Below are positions 1-11,680 of a DNA stretch of 64,000 bases, one piece after another. The translations under genes and the position numbers were made by a program. The stretch covers positions 33,472,421 to 33,536,420 of the forward strand of contig NC_132929.1 of the NCBI RefSeq assembly GCF_047675955.1. Reading direction: 5' to 3'. The stretch is from Chlorocebus sabaeus. Lineage: Eukaryota > Chordata > Mammalia > Primates > Cercopithecidae. Each line of letters starts with the position of its first letter. Within the stretch, counting starts at the first letter, position 1. Under the pieces are notes generated by a model, which was not told the origin of the DNA, ran no database searches, and worked only from the letters and a program-made list of their open reading frames with translations.

Positions 1-455
1 GTTTATAACAGCTTTATAGTTAACTGCCCAAAACTGAAACCTAATTTCCTTCAAGCGATGAATGAGTAGGCAAATTGTGGTACATCCATGCAAAGGAACA
101 CTACTTCCTGAACCAGTCAAAGGAATATACTACTAATACAACAAAACGGATGGATCTCAGGTGTATTATGTTGAGCCAGACTTAAATGATATATATTATA
201 TGGTTCCACTTATGGAAATAGATCAGTAGTTTAAGAACAGGAAACAAATCAGTGGTTGCCAGGAGCTGAGGAGTGGGGAGAAGTCCATTACCATAGGGCA
301 TGAAAAATCATTGAGGATATAGAATCTTTCTATATCTGAATTGTGATGGTAGTTATACAACTGTATGTATTTGTCAAAACTCACAAAACTGTGCACTAAA
401 GAGGGTTAAGGTATGTATATTATACCTTATTTTTAAAATGGAAAAAAAAAAATCA
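1..455 (+). mobile_element. Old L1M-type LINE-1, 3' UTR fragment
   Basis: The stretch follows the familiar 3' region of ancient L1M/L1ME elements: a segment resembling 'ATTGTGGTACATCCATACAATGG', a 'GGATGGATCTCA' block, a 'GTGGTTGCCAGG' block, and a closing 'ATTGTGATGGTAGTTATAC' block. It ends near an A-rich run at about 448-455. Divergence is high and there is no open frame. It enters from the left edge, so its 5' boundary is not visible. The family call is by memory of the consensus and the subfamily is not resolved. Confidence 0.7.
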
Positions 456-574
456 GAGAGGTTAAGTGGACCAAGGTCCACAATTATTGAGTGGTGAAAT
501 TGTTCTGACTCCAGTGTTTGTATTCTTAAGTACCATGGCAGAGGCAGTGGCATTCACATTGCCAATCCCCCAGT

Positions 575-808
575 CTTTCCCCTGTTATGATGGCTAAAGA
601 GACTGTGTATATTCCATATGAGCCTATCACAAAAGAGTAGAGCTTCCGTCAGCCTGAGTTCCTGAATATCTATATAAAACAGTGGCCCCACCAACCCATA
701 TGGGACAAAGAGCACATCTGGAACATAAACTCTTGCATGTTAAGCCACTTGGACTGTGGGGCTATTTGTTACTACAGCATAATGTATCCTGTTCTGATTG
801 ATACAACC
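575..808 (+). mobile_element. MLT1-class MaLR LTR, 3' part
   Basis: The segment contains the typical 3' end of MLT1 LTRs in sense orientation: 'TGTTAAGCCACTTGGACTG', then 'TTGTTACTACAGCATAA', then a terminal 'GATTGATACAA'. The upstream portion ('CCTGAGTTCCTGAATATC') also fits. The 5' half is too diverged to place. It is a solo fossil LTR with no internal proviral sequence next to it. Confidence 0.65.
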
Positions 809-1745
809 ACTAAACTGCACTCCCCAGTTGCTTCCTTTTGCAGAACCTGAGAATCTCCACAAGAGTTTTAGGTTAAAACTCTGGAACAGAAGTGGGAAGA
901 AAACTGTTGAGGGTCTTAAATTCCTGATTTGAAAGTAGAGGCTTCACTGAGTAGGTGATTGGGACTCCCATATACCTGGACTTCATGGATTCACTCTTAA
1001 AGAGCCATGAAAAAGTAGTGGCCCAGTTGCAAAGCTCTGCTGACTGTGGGACTTGGCTTTTTATGACTCTGCCCAGGAGCCATTTTCCTTGGTATTGAAA
1101 AGCTAAGTTCCTCACTGGCAATCTCTCCAACAGCTGAGCCCTGTGGGCCACAAGAGCATCTGGAGCCTTCTTGTTTGAGACCCAGTGCCCTGGCTGGCTC
1201 CTGCACTTGCAGACAATGTTCTCCTGTTCAGGTTACAATGTTCTGTGGAAAATGTGAAGCAGAAATTGTTGTGATAAGCCTGGAGCTGAGGGGTCTCTGG
1301 GGAGCAGCCCTGGTGAGTTGGGTCACCTCATTTCATGAGGGCCCGCCCTGGGGGAGGCTCCACAGGCTTAATTAAAGCCAGCAGGAGCCTGTTTGAAGCA
1401 AAGGGAGTAAAAGAGTGAGGGCAGCAAAGAGCAGGCTAAGCCAAACCCACCTCCTCCCATTCTGGGAGCCCTAGAACCTTGAGCACACTAGTAACCAATA
1501 CACATATGAGTGAGGGGCAGCACAAGGAACACAGTGGGTAAAGACAAGGAAGGCAAATGAGGGGGTCCGGGCAGGAAGGCAAAGAGGCAGACCTAGGGAA
1601 TGTCATCTCTTCTGGAAACTGTTTCCAGTGCAGAGCTGCTAGTAGTCATCTGGGTAACCAACTGGGGTATATGAGTCAGGGGACACAGGAATGCCAAACA
1701 GAAGTGCTCATCAAAGGAACTTGGAAATATTTTAAAGCGAGACAT
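809..1745. other. Intergenic sequence, nothing recognised
   Basis: Short overlapping open frames occur on both strands (for example 873-1206), but none has a recognisable domain, splice-site pairing or codon pattern that would support a gene. No tRNA, LTR, Alu or L1 match was recognised. Confidence 0.5.
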
Positions 1746-1753
1746 AGCTACCT

Positions 1754-2230
<477 letters not shown>

Positions 2231-2439
2231 TGATGGGTGCTGCCTCTGGTTTCTGGGGCTATCTGCCTTACACCATGCTTTGGGCTGGAGCAGAATGGAC
2301 AAAGAAATGATGTATATTGCTTGTATTTTTCACCTTTTTCATTTCATAGCCATGTACTTTGGGGCTGTTCTTGAGAGGACTTGGTTTCTAAACCAGCAGA
2401 AATGATTAAGGGATTGAAAACAGGCCTGAATTGACTGTG

Positions 2440-2620
2440 TACATTTATACAGCACTGGAGAGTTTGAAAAACCCTTTCACATACCTTGTCTCATTTTCAC
2501 TCTAGTCACCAGGCGCTCATTAGAACAGGAATTCTTATCCCCGTGTTAGATGAAGGAAGGGAGACCCAGGAAAAGTGGAATGACTCACCGAAGTCACAGG
2601 GCTAGACTCAGGTTCTGTCT
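2440..2620 (-). mobile_element. MIR fossil
   Basis: On the plus strand this reads as the reverse complement of MIR: 'ACATTTATACAGCACTG', 'CCTTTCACATACCTTGTCTCATTTTCAC', then a degenerate 'GATGAAGGAAGGGAGACCCAGG' and 'CACAGGGCTAGA'. Boundaries are approximate. Confidence 0.55.
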
Positions 2621-2799
2621 GTGTTTCCAAACTGCTTGAAGGTACCTTGGCTGTTGTCTTTGGGTTGAGGCAGCACTATTGGTGGAGAGGATTCCTGAAC
2701 CTTCCCCATCACTTCGACCAGGAGAGTTCTATTTTTTTCTGTCATATATGGGTAATTAGTTAAAAAAAAAAAAAAAAATTCCCTTGCTTTAAAAAAGTG

Positions 2800-2960
2800 T
2801 TGAAAATAGCTGCAAAATGTTTAGAGCTCACTATTCTAATTTTTCAGATAAGTAAACAGAGACTCAAAGAGGGAAGTTGATTTGCCCAAGTTCAGACTGA
2901 GTACAGGGCCATGGTGGGGCCGGAACCCATTTCTCTTGCTTCCAAATCAGCTCTCTCTTT
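2800..2960 (-). mobile_element. MIR fossil
   Basis: A reverse-complement MIR core is seen as 'TTTTTCAGATAAGTAAACAG', followed by 'GAGGGAAGTTGATTTGCCCAAG' and 'GGAACCCATTTCTC'. A 17-base A run at 2763-2779 lies just upstream. Boundaries are approximate. Confidence 0.55.
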
Positions 2961-3219
2961 GTTACCCAAATCTGTCATTGAGCCAGAGTTTTGCAGTGTG
3001 TCTCTCCTCCTTCCTAAGCCCAGACATTGTTATCCTTTCTTGCTAGGGTCTAAAAAGGATCTCAGAATTTAGAATAGGAAGGAGCCCAGTCCAAAGAATG
3101 AAGTTTTACATTTCACCAAGGAAGACGAGGCCAGGGAGAAATGACTGTTCCTACATTATACAGCAGACATAGGATGCACCCAGAGCCCCTTGGTTTCCAG
3201 GGCAGCAGTCTTCCGTTCT

Positions 3220-3850
3220 ATTGTGAGTATGTTCCCTTCTCAGCTCCTTGAACTGTCCTCCTCAGCTTAGCCCCCAGCCTAGGCTGATCCTAACTTCGTA
3301 CCTGGAGAAATTCCTGAGTCTTTGCTCACTGACATCCTCCCTTGACCTGGGACAGCTCATCCCTTAGAAGCAAGTGGCCTCCTTTCTAATCCACCTGCTT
3401 CTCAGCAGCAGTGTTTTTCCTTCTCTGTCCCTGCTCCAGCACTTGGTTGAAAGTCACCGTAGTTAAGGCTGTGTCCAAAAGGAAAAGGATCATAATCTGT
3501 TACAGGGTAGAAATGGGCAGGGAGCGGGTGGAGGTGAGGAAAGAAAGTGTCCTTCTGGCCAGAACTCTAAAAAATTTTCGCCATTTATCCACAAGAGTCC
3601 TTCACATCATCACATTGGTGACATAGGCCTTGGAAGCAGTCTCCCTGGGGCAGTTCCAGCTCAATCGTCAAAACAGGGCAGTGGTGGCTGCGTGCTTTCC
3701 TCCTGCCTTTGACCCTCAGCCAATACCCGTCTTAGAGGCTCCCATTCAGCTTGGCAGCTCCGTACCCCAACACATATCTGCAGCTCCAGGAACCCTGCTT
3801 TGCACGTAGTGCTAGATATTTGCTTAATATTTATTATAAAGACTATTTAA
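3220..3850. other. Intergenic sequence, nothing recognised
   Basis: No gene, RNA gene or assignable repeat was recognised here. A diverged MIR remnant probably lies just before it, at about 3090-3210. Confidence 0.4.
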
Positions 3851-3851
3851 T

Positions 3852-4082
3852 CATCTCCCTTCCCAGATTTTGGCTTTTCCTGATATCATCTTCCACAGCA
3901 CCCTTTCAGCTTTGTCTTCTTCCTGGGTTTTCATTTTCTGTTTTTATCTCCGTTCAGAAAATTATCAGATGAAAACACCCCACAAGAACTCAGAATTTAG
4001 CTTTGACCTACAGTGAGAGCCAGCTAAACGCATCTGGTTACTTCGCTATTTTTGAGATGATTCTTCAGGAATAAGAAGGTTA
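3852..4082 (+). repeat. Local direct duplication, copy 1
   Basis: This ~230-bp block recurs in direct orientation at 5002-5241. Shared landmarks in the same order are 'CATCTCCCTTCCCA', 'CACAGCACCCTTTCAGC', 'GTCTTCTTCCT', 'GAAAATTATCAGATGAAAAC', 'CTCAGAATTTAGCTT', 'CTACAGTGAGAGCCAGCTAA' and 'AATAAGAAGGT'. I do not recognise the block as a known interspersed repeat. Small indels separate the copies. Confidence 0.85.
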
Positions 4083-4250
4083 TTAATGACACTTGTATTT
4101 ATTTACATATTTATTAATATATTTATAATTATATGTTAGAGATATATTACGCTTATATAAGATATTGCATTAAATATAATGTTTTATACTATATAATGTT
4201 AAATGTTATTAATATTAGTTGAGTAATTAAATAATTAACACACCCTGTAT
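4083..4250. repeat. AT-rich low-complexity tract
   Basis: The tract is nearly all A and T, with many TTAATAT/ATATAAT motifs, immediately after duplication copy 1. No open frame or element was assigned. Confidence 0.7.
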
Positions 4251-5001
4251 ACTTGTGCAGGACCAAACCTCAAGGGAGACAGAGAAGGAGCTAGAACAAC
4301 ATATTAGTTAGCAGAATGAAAACTAAATCCCAAATGTATTTCTCAAAATACTCTAGACTCCTTAGAACTCTCGGCCTCACTCAGTCTCCTGAACTCCTAG
4401 TTTTCTGAACTGAAATGTACTAGCTCCTAACAAGCTGTAAAAGTACTTAATGGTTATCAACAGGATGCTGTTTCCTGGCCAAACCAAATAGACACCTGGG
4501 TTTGACGGTCTGGGTTGAGCTGGAAGCATCCAGTGTGTGAGTTCTGCAAGCATTCTAGATTTGGAAAATGCCCGCAATGTCCAAGGTTGGAAGAAAGGAC
4601 CAGTGGAGGTTTCTGCCACTCATGTCACTCCTTTTATGAGCCTTCGTTTACTCACCTGTGGCAGGATTGTGTAAGGGAGTTGTGAGAAACAATTAGAGAA
4701 ACATTGCAAAGTGTTTGCATGAACAAATTCATCTGAAAAACTACTTGAATGGGTCTCTGGGGAACAACAAACAGACTTTTACAAGTTCACAGTTACTTAG
4801 CTAAGATCAGGTGATGATATTTTATTTCAGGAGAAAGAAAACACCATGTGCTAGCAGAGTTGCTCATGCTTGGGTCGGGCGAGGACTGACTGGGGGAGAG
4901 GGAGGTGAGGGCTGCCCTGGGTTGGCCCCAGCCCCGGGGAGGAGCGTTCACCCTTTCCAGTCACACGCTGGCAGTGTCTTCACCAACACTCCGGGTCCTG
5001 C

Positions 5002-5241
5002 CATCTCCCTTCCCAAATGTTTGGCCTTTCTTGACATCTTCTTTCACAGCACCCTTTCAGCCCTTATGTCTTCTTCCTACGTTTTCATTTTCTCTGTTTT
5101 TATATCTCCTTTTAGAAAATTATCAGATGAAAACAGCCCACGAGAGCTCAGAATTTAGCTTGGGCCTACAGTGAGAGCCAGCTAAATGCATCTGGTTACC
5201 TCCCCATTTTTGAGATGGTTGTTCAGAAATAAGAAGGTCAT
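5002..5241 (+). repeat. Local direct duplication, copy 2
   Basis: This is the partner of 3852-4082, about 1.15 kb away. It keeps the same block order from 'CATCTCCCTTCCCA' to 'AATAAGAAGGT'. The sequence to its left is unrelated to the left flank of copy 1, so the homology is limited to this block. A pyrimidine tract follows it. Confidence 0.85.
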
Positions 5242-5261
5242 ACGGCCTATTAGGCATATGT

Positions 5262-5430
5262 GTTTTTTTTTTCCTTCCCTCTTCTCTCACTCCCTCTCCT
5301 TACTTCTCCCTCCCCATCTCTCTCTCTCCCCCCCTCTCTCTCCCCCTCTCTCTCCCCGCCTCCCTCCCTCTCTCCCTCTTCCCCCCTCTCTCTCTCTTTT
5401 TCTCTTTCTACCTTTTTTTTTTTTTTTTTA
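5262..5430 (+). repeat. Polypyrimidine (CT/CCCT) low-complexity tract
   Basis: About 170 bases are almost purely C and T on the plus strand, bracketed by T runs (5262-5271 and 5412-5430). It contains repeated CTCTCTCCCC units. Long homopyrimidine tracts of this kind can form triplex structures in vitro. Overlapping Pro/Ser/Leu-rich frames here are by-products of composition, not genes. Confidence 0.9.
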
Positions 5431-5759
5431 AATGATTTCCAGGATTCTTAGCTCTGGGAATAATGTTGCTGACCTTATAGGTACAGATAATCTATGCGTT
5501 GGTATAAGTGGCTTTATCAATCCTGGCAGCTCAGAGGGAAATATCAATGATGCTCCATCACAAAAGTGATACTGACAGCTCTAGACCTGAAAAGTCCTAG
5601 CTTCAAACCTCTGGGAAATTAAACAGGCCTTCTGGGTCTTCATTCCTACCTCAAGTCACTGCAACTCAGAGGGTCCATGTGGGAGGCTGGAGGTGGGCAA
5701 ATTCCCTCCCGTCAGCCTTACCCAGGCTGTGGCCTTGCTCCTCCTCTGTGATCTTCAGT

Positions 5760-5890
5760 CACAGCAGAGATCAGCTGAGGGCAAGAGATTCAAGGCTGGG
5801 CTGGCTACACAGTTACTGCTGTATTATTTTGGCTAGTCACTGAACTTCTCTGGGCCTAAGTGTATGCATAGACATGAAAGGCTTGGACTG
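5760..5890 (+). mobile_element. MIR fossil (weak)
   Basis: A diverged forward MIR is suggested by 'TTTGGCTAGTCACTGAACTTC' followed by 'TCTGGGCCTAAGTG'. Boundaries are uncertain. Confidence 0.35.
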
Positions 5891-7221
5891 GATCTGTAGA
5901 TTTCAAATTTTTGCTACTTGTATTTTTTCAGCAGTGGAATCCTGTCTTAACATCTTGCACAATAACTCATTCTAGGAAAGAGATAAAGATGGAGCTACCC
6001 TGGCTGAAGGGGGGTTGGTTGGAGGGCTTGCCCGTCCAACACCTCCTCCGAATCCAGCTCGCAGGCTGAGGACCCAGGAAGGAGAGGCCTGCTCGGGCTC
6101 CTTCCAGTTCTGGTAATCTAGGATTCTCGAGCCATAGCCCTCGGCTCTAATTGAGGATGCCAGTGAAGAGGGAAGAACCACAGCATCACTAGCTCTCCCT
6201 GCTGTCCCAGCATCCCTGCCGGCCTGCCCTGTTCCCCAGGGGTTGCAACAGGATTCTTTGATTCTGGCATAGAGTTATATAAGAACTGGGCCAGCCCATT
6301 CCCTGCCGTGGCCACTATTGCCTTCCTCAGCCTTGGCCTCCTTGTTTTTGTGATCCTGGCAGATGTGAAGGTTGATCTGGGACCTGGGGTGGTGGCAGGG
6401 GAGCTGGTGACCTCACAGGGGAGGAGATCAAAGGAGGGTGAGCTCATCTGACCCAGGCTGCACAGAGTCAGGGGCTGGGACAGCTGTGAGAACAGAGGGA
6501 GGGCAGCGACGACTCCAGGCAGGGAGGACAGAGCCCCCAGAGCCTTGTTCCAGTTTCACGTGGCACCTGTTTCCCCTCATAGTCATTTCTGTGGCGGGCA
6601 GTTAGAGGGGGGTGGTGGTAGAATTCTTTGTTTTATTCTTTTTAATGGATTCCTGTTCCTGGACTTCTCTCCCACTCCCTCAGCCTGTATAGGAATTTTT
6701 GGTTGTTCAACACACCCTCTTTCCCGTCACACTGTACCTCATTCTCACATTCCACCTGGGGCCCAGGTTCGTGCAGCCCAGCTGACCGGTTAACCTGGGT
6801 GAGATATTAAACTCCTCCAGCCCTGGGAGTGACCCGTCATCATCCCTGAGCTGCGGGTTCTCTCCCTGGTGAAACTGAGGTGATAACAGTTCTCATGGTA
6901 TTTTCAATTAAAAATTCCTGAAATGTTTCCAGCATCAGCCAGCCAGAAAGGAGGGTGATAGAGAACAAATGGTGACAGGAGAGAAGGAAAGTGTGGAGGG
7001 GAGGGGAGGGGGCTGGGAGGGGAGGGCTGGAGGAGGGGAGGATGAATCTGGAAGTCAGGGAGGCAGCCACTGAGATCTGAAACCCAAAAGATGCCAAGGA
7101 AAGATGAAGGAAGGGCATATGGATGAAGCTGCTAAAGTAGAATGGGGAGGCCTTGGAGAGAAGGTGCAACCTGTGTGTGGAAATGTGAAACAGCAAAAGA
7201 CAAAGTGCTCAGTCTCTGGGT
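5891..7221. other. Intergenic sequence with a G-rich patch
   Basis: No gene was recognised. At about 6995-7042 the plus strand carries several runs of four or more G ('GGGGAGGGGAGGGGGCTGGG'), giving local G-quadruplex potential. A possible forward MIR remnant lies further left at 4620-4720. Confidence 0.45.
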
Positions 7222-7236
7222 CAAAAAAGTACAACA

Positions 7237-7533
7237 GGTCGGGCGCGGTGGCTCACACCTGTAATCCCAGCACTTTGGGAGACTGAGGCGGGCAGATCAC
7301 TAGGTCAAGAGATCGAGACCATCCTGGCTAATGTGGTGAAACCCCATCTCCACTAAAAGTACAACAAGTAGCTGGGCATGGTGGCACAGGCCTGTAGTCC
7401 CGGCTACTCGGGAAGCTCAGGCAGGAAAATCGCTTAAACCCAGGAGGCGGAGCTTACCGTGAGCCAAGATCCCGCTACTGCACTCCAGCATGGCGACAGA
7501 GCAAGTCTCCGTCTCAAAACAACAACAAAACAA
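7237..7533 (+). mobile_element. Alu, plus orientation
   Basis: The copy starts with 'GGTCGGGCGCGGTGGCTCAC' and runs through both arms to an A/C-rich tail of AAC units. It has small internal losses, for example the 'AAAATTAGC' segment before 'TAGCTGGGCATGG'. A diverged 15-bp direct repeat flanks it (7222-7236 and 7534-7548, 13 of 15 matching by hand), consistent with a target-site duplication. It is AluS/Y-like. Confidence 0.92.
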
Positions 7534-8339
7534 CAAAAAACCACAACAAAGCAAGCTGGTTCTTATTTGGCATTCGTTAGACAATTTTAATATAGTGTCC
7601 TTAACTATTAATCCTATTCTTTATCATACTAACCAGAAGGCCCATCCCCAGAATGTACCTGAGGTCACAGAGATCTAAACCTTTTAAGGAAGGGGAGGAC
7701 TCAGTCTTCTGTTGGCTTTTGAGCAATGGTAGAGAACTAAGCCCAGCCCTGAACCCCAAGCCAGGTACTTGGCAAATTTATTTTGCTGAAACCGATGTGG
7801 TCACCATCCTGTTGGGGAGGGTGATCCATAGGCAAAGATAAATACAAGAGGGATGAGGAAGGGCTGTTATGCCACATTCCCAAACATGCCAGTTCAGAGA
7901 GCCTGCCAAGGAGAAAATGAGACCAAACCTTTCACAAGCAAAGGAGCAGCCGTGTGTCCCATGGGCACCCACTTCCACACCAGGCTGTGCAGAGGAGGGA
8001 AGTCACTAAGATCAATGGGGACTGCTGCCACCAGGAAGCTGCTTGTGGTGAGGAATAGCCACATAAATAGTTTCCACCAAAGAATATGGGACCTGACAGC
8101 TCCCCTTCACCTTGTATCTGATCCTCCTCCAGTGTCCCAGAGCCCAGACAATGGCGCCACCCACAATCCAGTTTGTGCAAGTCAGAAACCTACTCCTCCC
8201 AGCTGCCATGACGATTTATCACTGCTGAGCGATGGAAGAGGAAGCCACTTCCTCTCTCCACGTCCTCTGCCATCTCCCAGCTCAGGCATCATCTCTTCTC
8301 TCCTGGGTATAGCAGCAACTTGCTGTTGGCCTCCCTGTG

Positions 8340-8600
8340 CTTCCTACAATCCATTCTTCACTCAGAGTCGAGATGCTCTGAAAATGCAGATCAGATTGTG
8401 GCTTTCACTGCTTACAGCCTGCTGATGGCTTCTCATTACCCTTGAATGGAGTCCAGTGGATTGAGCAAGGTTGAAAACAGCCACCTGATTGATCTCCACA
8501 GCCTCTGGAGCCCCACCCTGCCATTCCCCCACTTACTCTGTCTGAGCCATCTGGTCATCTCTTTCTATCTTATGAACACAAAATTCCCTTCTGCTACATG
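8340..8600 (+). mobile_element. L2 LINE fragment
   Basis: The order of motifs fits forward L2: 'GATGCTCTGAAAATGCAGATCAGATTGTG', then 'GCTGATGGCTTCTCATTACCC', then 'CCACAGCCTCTGG' and 'CTACATGGCC'-like text. It is heavily diverged. The 190-codon frame overlapping its left part has no other support. Confidence 0.5.
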
Positions 8601-9720
8601 GCCTTAGCACCTGTAACCTGTAACAGGTCCCTGCATTCTGTGGCACAACGATTCTCCCTTAGAACCTGCTGAGGAAAGGGAAATATCAAAGGAAGGGGCC
8701 ATATAGTCTGCTCAGCTTCCGGGGTCCTCTGCTGGTCTGCAGTCTTCACCCTCCATAATAATTGCAGGATGTAACCCAAGGTGATTATACTGGGAAATCG
8801 GGGGTCCTCGGAAATCTAGTAGCTCCAATACCTCCTGACCACCATGTCTGCTTCCCACACACAGTTCACATGCTATGTGCAAATTAGTTGTAAGCAGTTG
8901 TTTTCCTGAAGGTTCAAGGGAACATCCCCAAACTGTACCCAATGGAAGAACAAGGAGTTCTAACTTACCAGGCTAACTTGCCCCTTGGGCAGAAGTGAGG
9001 GTCGGGCTGTAAGGTTTCACATTGGTCTTTGAGTGGGTGGTCCCCAACCCCCCAACCCTTACTCCCTCCCCAAGCTTCTTTGTGACCACTTTGAGGCCCC
9101 TCTTTCAACTCCCAACATCCAAAGCCCAGCCCCCACTCCTCAGGACCCTCACTCGCTTAACCACAAACCAGAGCCCTGGTCCTGCCCACTGCCTCCCTGG
9201 ACATTCAAAGATGTTAATGGTCTATTTCTCTGCTTCTTCCCTTTCGGAGGGGCAGTGGGCAGCTCTGTCTCACAGCCAGTAACTATGGTTGCTTCATCTG
9301 CAATTTTGTCTCTGTTCTCTGGGGGTCACCTGTCACTAGTTTCCTCTTGGGTTACCTAGGGGAACGTGCCACTGTGAAAATTTAATCTTTTTCTGAGAAC
9401 ACCATAGTCTAGTTCATGAAGAAAGCCTTTAAAAAATTTACATGACCCTGACCTTGTGAAGTAACTCTGGCCTTTCAATGCTATATAAAATATGCTGTAT
9501 ATATGGCATACCATGTATATATATTTTCCTACTTTCTGACCATGTTCATTATAAACAGCCCCTCATTTCGACTCCCATCCCCACGACTCCCATCCCCACA
9601 TTCACTGAAGCTCCATCTGTCTGACCTGTTCAGGATGGAAGGCACTGCCCCTCCATATAGTTCATTTCTGATGCCTCTTGTTTCTCCCTATAAAGTGAGA
9701 GAGGGTTCATGTTCATGTCA
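8601..9720. other. Intergenic sequence, nothing recognised
   Basis: No gene or clear repeat is seen. A perfect 15-bp unit, GACTCCCATCCCCAC, is repeated twice in tandem at about 9570-9600. TA-rich text surrounds 9480-9520. Confidence 0.45.
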
Positions 9721-9724
9721 ATTC

Positions 9725-9850
9725 TTCTCTCCATGGGCATGCTTTTCCTTTAGACTGGAACATTCCTTCTTCCCCAGACTCTGTCTAACTGAATGCCTCT
9801 TGTCTTTTACCTCTCAGCTCAAACTTCATCAGGGAGTTCTCCCTTCTTTC
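9725..9850 (+). mobile_element. L2 LINE fragment
   Basis: The text parallels the L2 3' region: 'GACTGGAACATTCCTTCTTCC', 'CAGACTCTGTCTAACTG', 'CTCAGCTCAAACTTCATCAG' and 'GGGAGTTCTCCC'. Confidence 0.55.
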
Positions 9851-9874
9851 TCTTTGTTTCCTTACTTACTGTGT

Positions 9875-10570
9875 ACCAGGCCCTGAGCCAGATGTTGGGG
9901 ATTAAAGATGACTCAAAACAAACATGTCCTTGTCCTTATGGAGCTTACATCTGGGATAGGGGAAGCAGACAATAAAGTTGGTAAACATAAGAATGCAGCT
10001 GTGATAAGCTCCAAATATGCAAGGTACATGTGCTATCAAGAACCATAACTGGAGGAACTGGACCTAGTCAGGGAGGTCTGGGAAAGCTGCTTTAGGCAAC
10101 CAGGGACACATATGAGCATCCCAAGCACAGGAACAGCCCATGGAAGGGTCACAAAACATATATTCAAGCTGGAAAGAGGGCTGGGGTGGCTGGAGCAGAG
10201 CGAGTGCAGGCTGTGTTCAGAATGAGTTGCAGAGAGAGGAAGGGGCAGGATACCCAGGATTTTGTAGATATCCTCTAGAATTTTGCTTTGATGCTGAAAG
10301 TAAAGAGAAGACATGGAGGTTTTAAGTGTGGGATGGGGATGAGGATGTCAAAGGGCAGGGGAGTAGAGGGTGAGGGGTAAAGGGCGACATAGCCAGGTTT
10401 TCTTTTCAGAATATCACTGCACTGCATTGTGTACGGTGGAGTGCAAAGTGGGTGGCAGCCAACCTCGGAGCGGGTACCACAGTGGTGCATTTAAGACGTG
10501 ATAGTGGAGATAGTGGCAGTGAACATGAAGAGAGGTGCAAAATTCCAAAGATACCTGGGAGCAAAGCTAA
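9875..10570 (-). mobile_element. L2 LINE fragment, reverse orientation
   Basis: On the plus strand this is the reverse complement of an L2-like consensus: 'TGTGTACCAGGCCCTGAGCC', 'CTTATGGAGCTTACATCTGG', 'GCAGACAATAAAG', 'GGCTGGAGCAGAGCGAGTG', 'GACATGGAGGTTTTAAG' and 'GTGGCAGTGAACATGAAGAG' occur in the expected order. This long colinear match explains several short open frames here. Confidence 0.6.
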
Positions 10571-10824
10571 GGGGATCTGATGAAGGCTGGCAAAAAGGAA
10601 TGAGCAGATGTGAGGATTCTCTGGTCGTTGGCTTCTACTTTGGATGAGGGGGAGGGGGCAGTGCTGTTCTCTGAGATGGGTAGGACTAAAATAAGCCCTG
10701 ATTTGGAAGGACAGATCCTGAGTTCTATTATGCCTTCCCTCTTATCTAGGTCAGAACTCCCTGTATAAACCCTCACAGCATACAGCACTGTTTGTAATTA
10801 ATCATTATCTGAGTAGTTCTGCAT

Positions 10825-10955
10825 TTATTATGTGAATTTCCTGAATGATTATTAGGTCCATGAGGGTGGGGCTTGAATTTCTCTTGTTCACCAGGAAATC
10901 CACAAGGCCTGATTTGTTGGCATTCAGTGTATCTTTGTTGAATAAATTAGTGACC
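10825..10955 (+). mobile_element. L2 LINE 3' end
   Basis: The text matches the L2 terminal block: 'AGGTCCATGAGGGTGGGGCTTG', 'TCTTGTTCACC', and 'GTATCTTTGTTGAATAAATTAG'. Confidence 0.65.
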
Positions 10956-11049
10956 ATCTGCCTTGCTCCTTCTACCCATGGGAAATCACCATTTGAAACA
11001 TTCACAATTTCTGCAACCTCCATGCATCCCAAACAGAATTTGTTACTAA

Positions 11050-11160
11050 CTGAACATGCTGGAGTTGAAAAGCACTGGGCTTGGAGTCAAAAGACCTGGG
11101 TTGAAGTCCCACTAGTTATGTGCTGTGCTAGCAAAAGGTCTACAGATGAGTCAAAAATAC
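11050..11160 (+). mobile_element. MIR fossil
   Basis: Forward MIR: 'GAAAAGCACTGGGCTTGGAGTC', 'AAAGACCTGGGTTGAAGTCCC', 'ACTAGTTATGTGCTGTG'. Confidence 0.6.
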
Positions 11161-11539
11161 CCAGAAATATGTTCCTTCGTTGATAGAGTGACCTGAAAGC
11201 CAGGCCAGTCAGAATACAAGCCACAGCAAACTGAGCCAAAGCAGTCAGCCTTCTGAAGGTGTTATCTCCAGCATGCCCTGCAATGGCTTATTTCACTTTG
11301 TTTAATTTTATTTCATTCTGTTGTTGTTATTTTTATGTGATGGGATCCTGGAGGGACCTCAGAACACATCAGAGGTCTCCAAAAAAGGACCAAGTTTCCC
11401 CCTAACAGTAGGGCTGCCCCAAGATGACTTTCTCTAGGAGATGTTTGTGTAAGAGACATTTGCCTCTCATCGTTATTTCTTGGGAAAGAAGTCAAAGCCA
11501 GAGGGGTCAGCATATGAGCTCTGAGTCACAGGGTGTAGG

Positions 11540-11680
11540 GAAGGAGCAACTAACCCAGACTCAGGAGTCCTGGTTCTAGTCCCAACCTGACATGTGGCGA
11601 TGGACAAACAACCACCTCCTACCCATGCCTGGGTTTCTGCATGGAGAGAGTGTTAATAAAAGTGGTGTGCTCATCTAATG
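11540..11680 (+). mobile_element. MIR fossil
   Basis: Forward MIR: 'CAGGAGTCCTGGTTCTAGTCCC', 'CTGACATGTGGCGATGG', then a diverged 'CCTGGGTTTCTGCATGGAGAG'. Confidence 0.5.

Noticed and set aside
5186..5451. Ser/Pro/Leu-rich small proteins
   Set aside because: Products of the polypyrimidine tract.
7853..8425. 190-codon open frame as a gene
   Set aside because: Its right end runs into an L2-like fossil, overlapping frames exist on the other strand, and no domain, splice or promoter support is seen. Chance frames of this length are expected in 64 kb.
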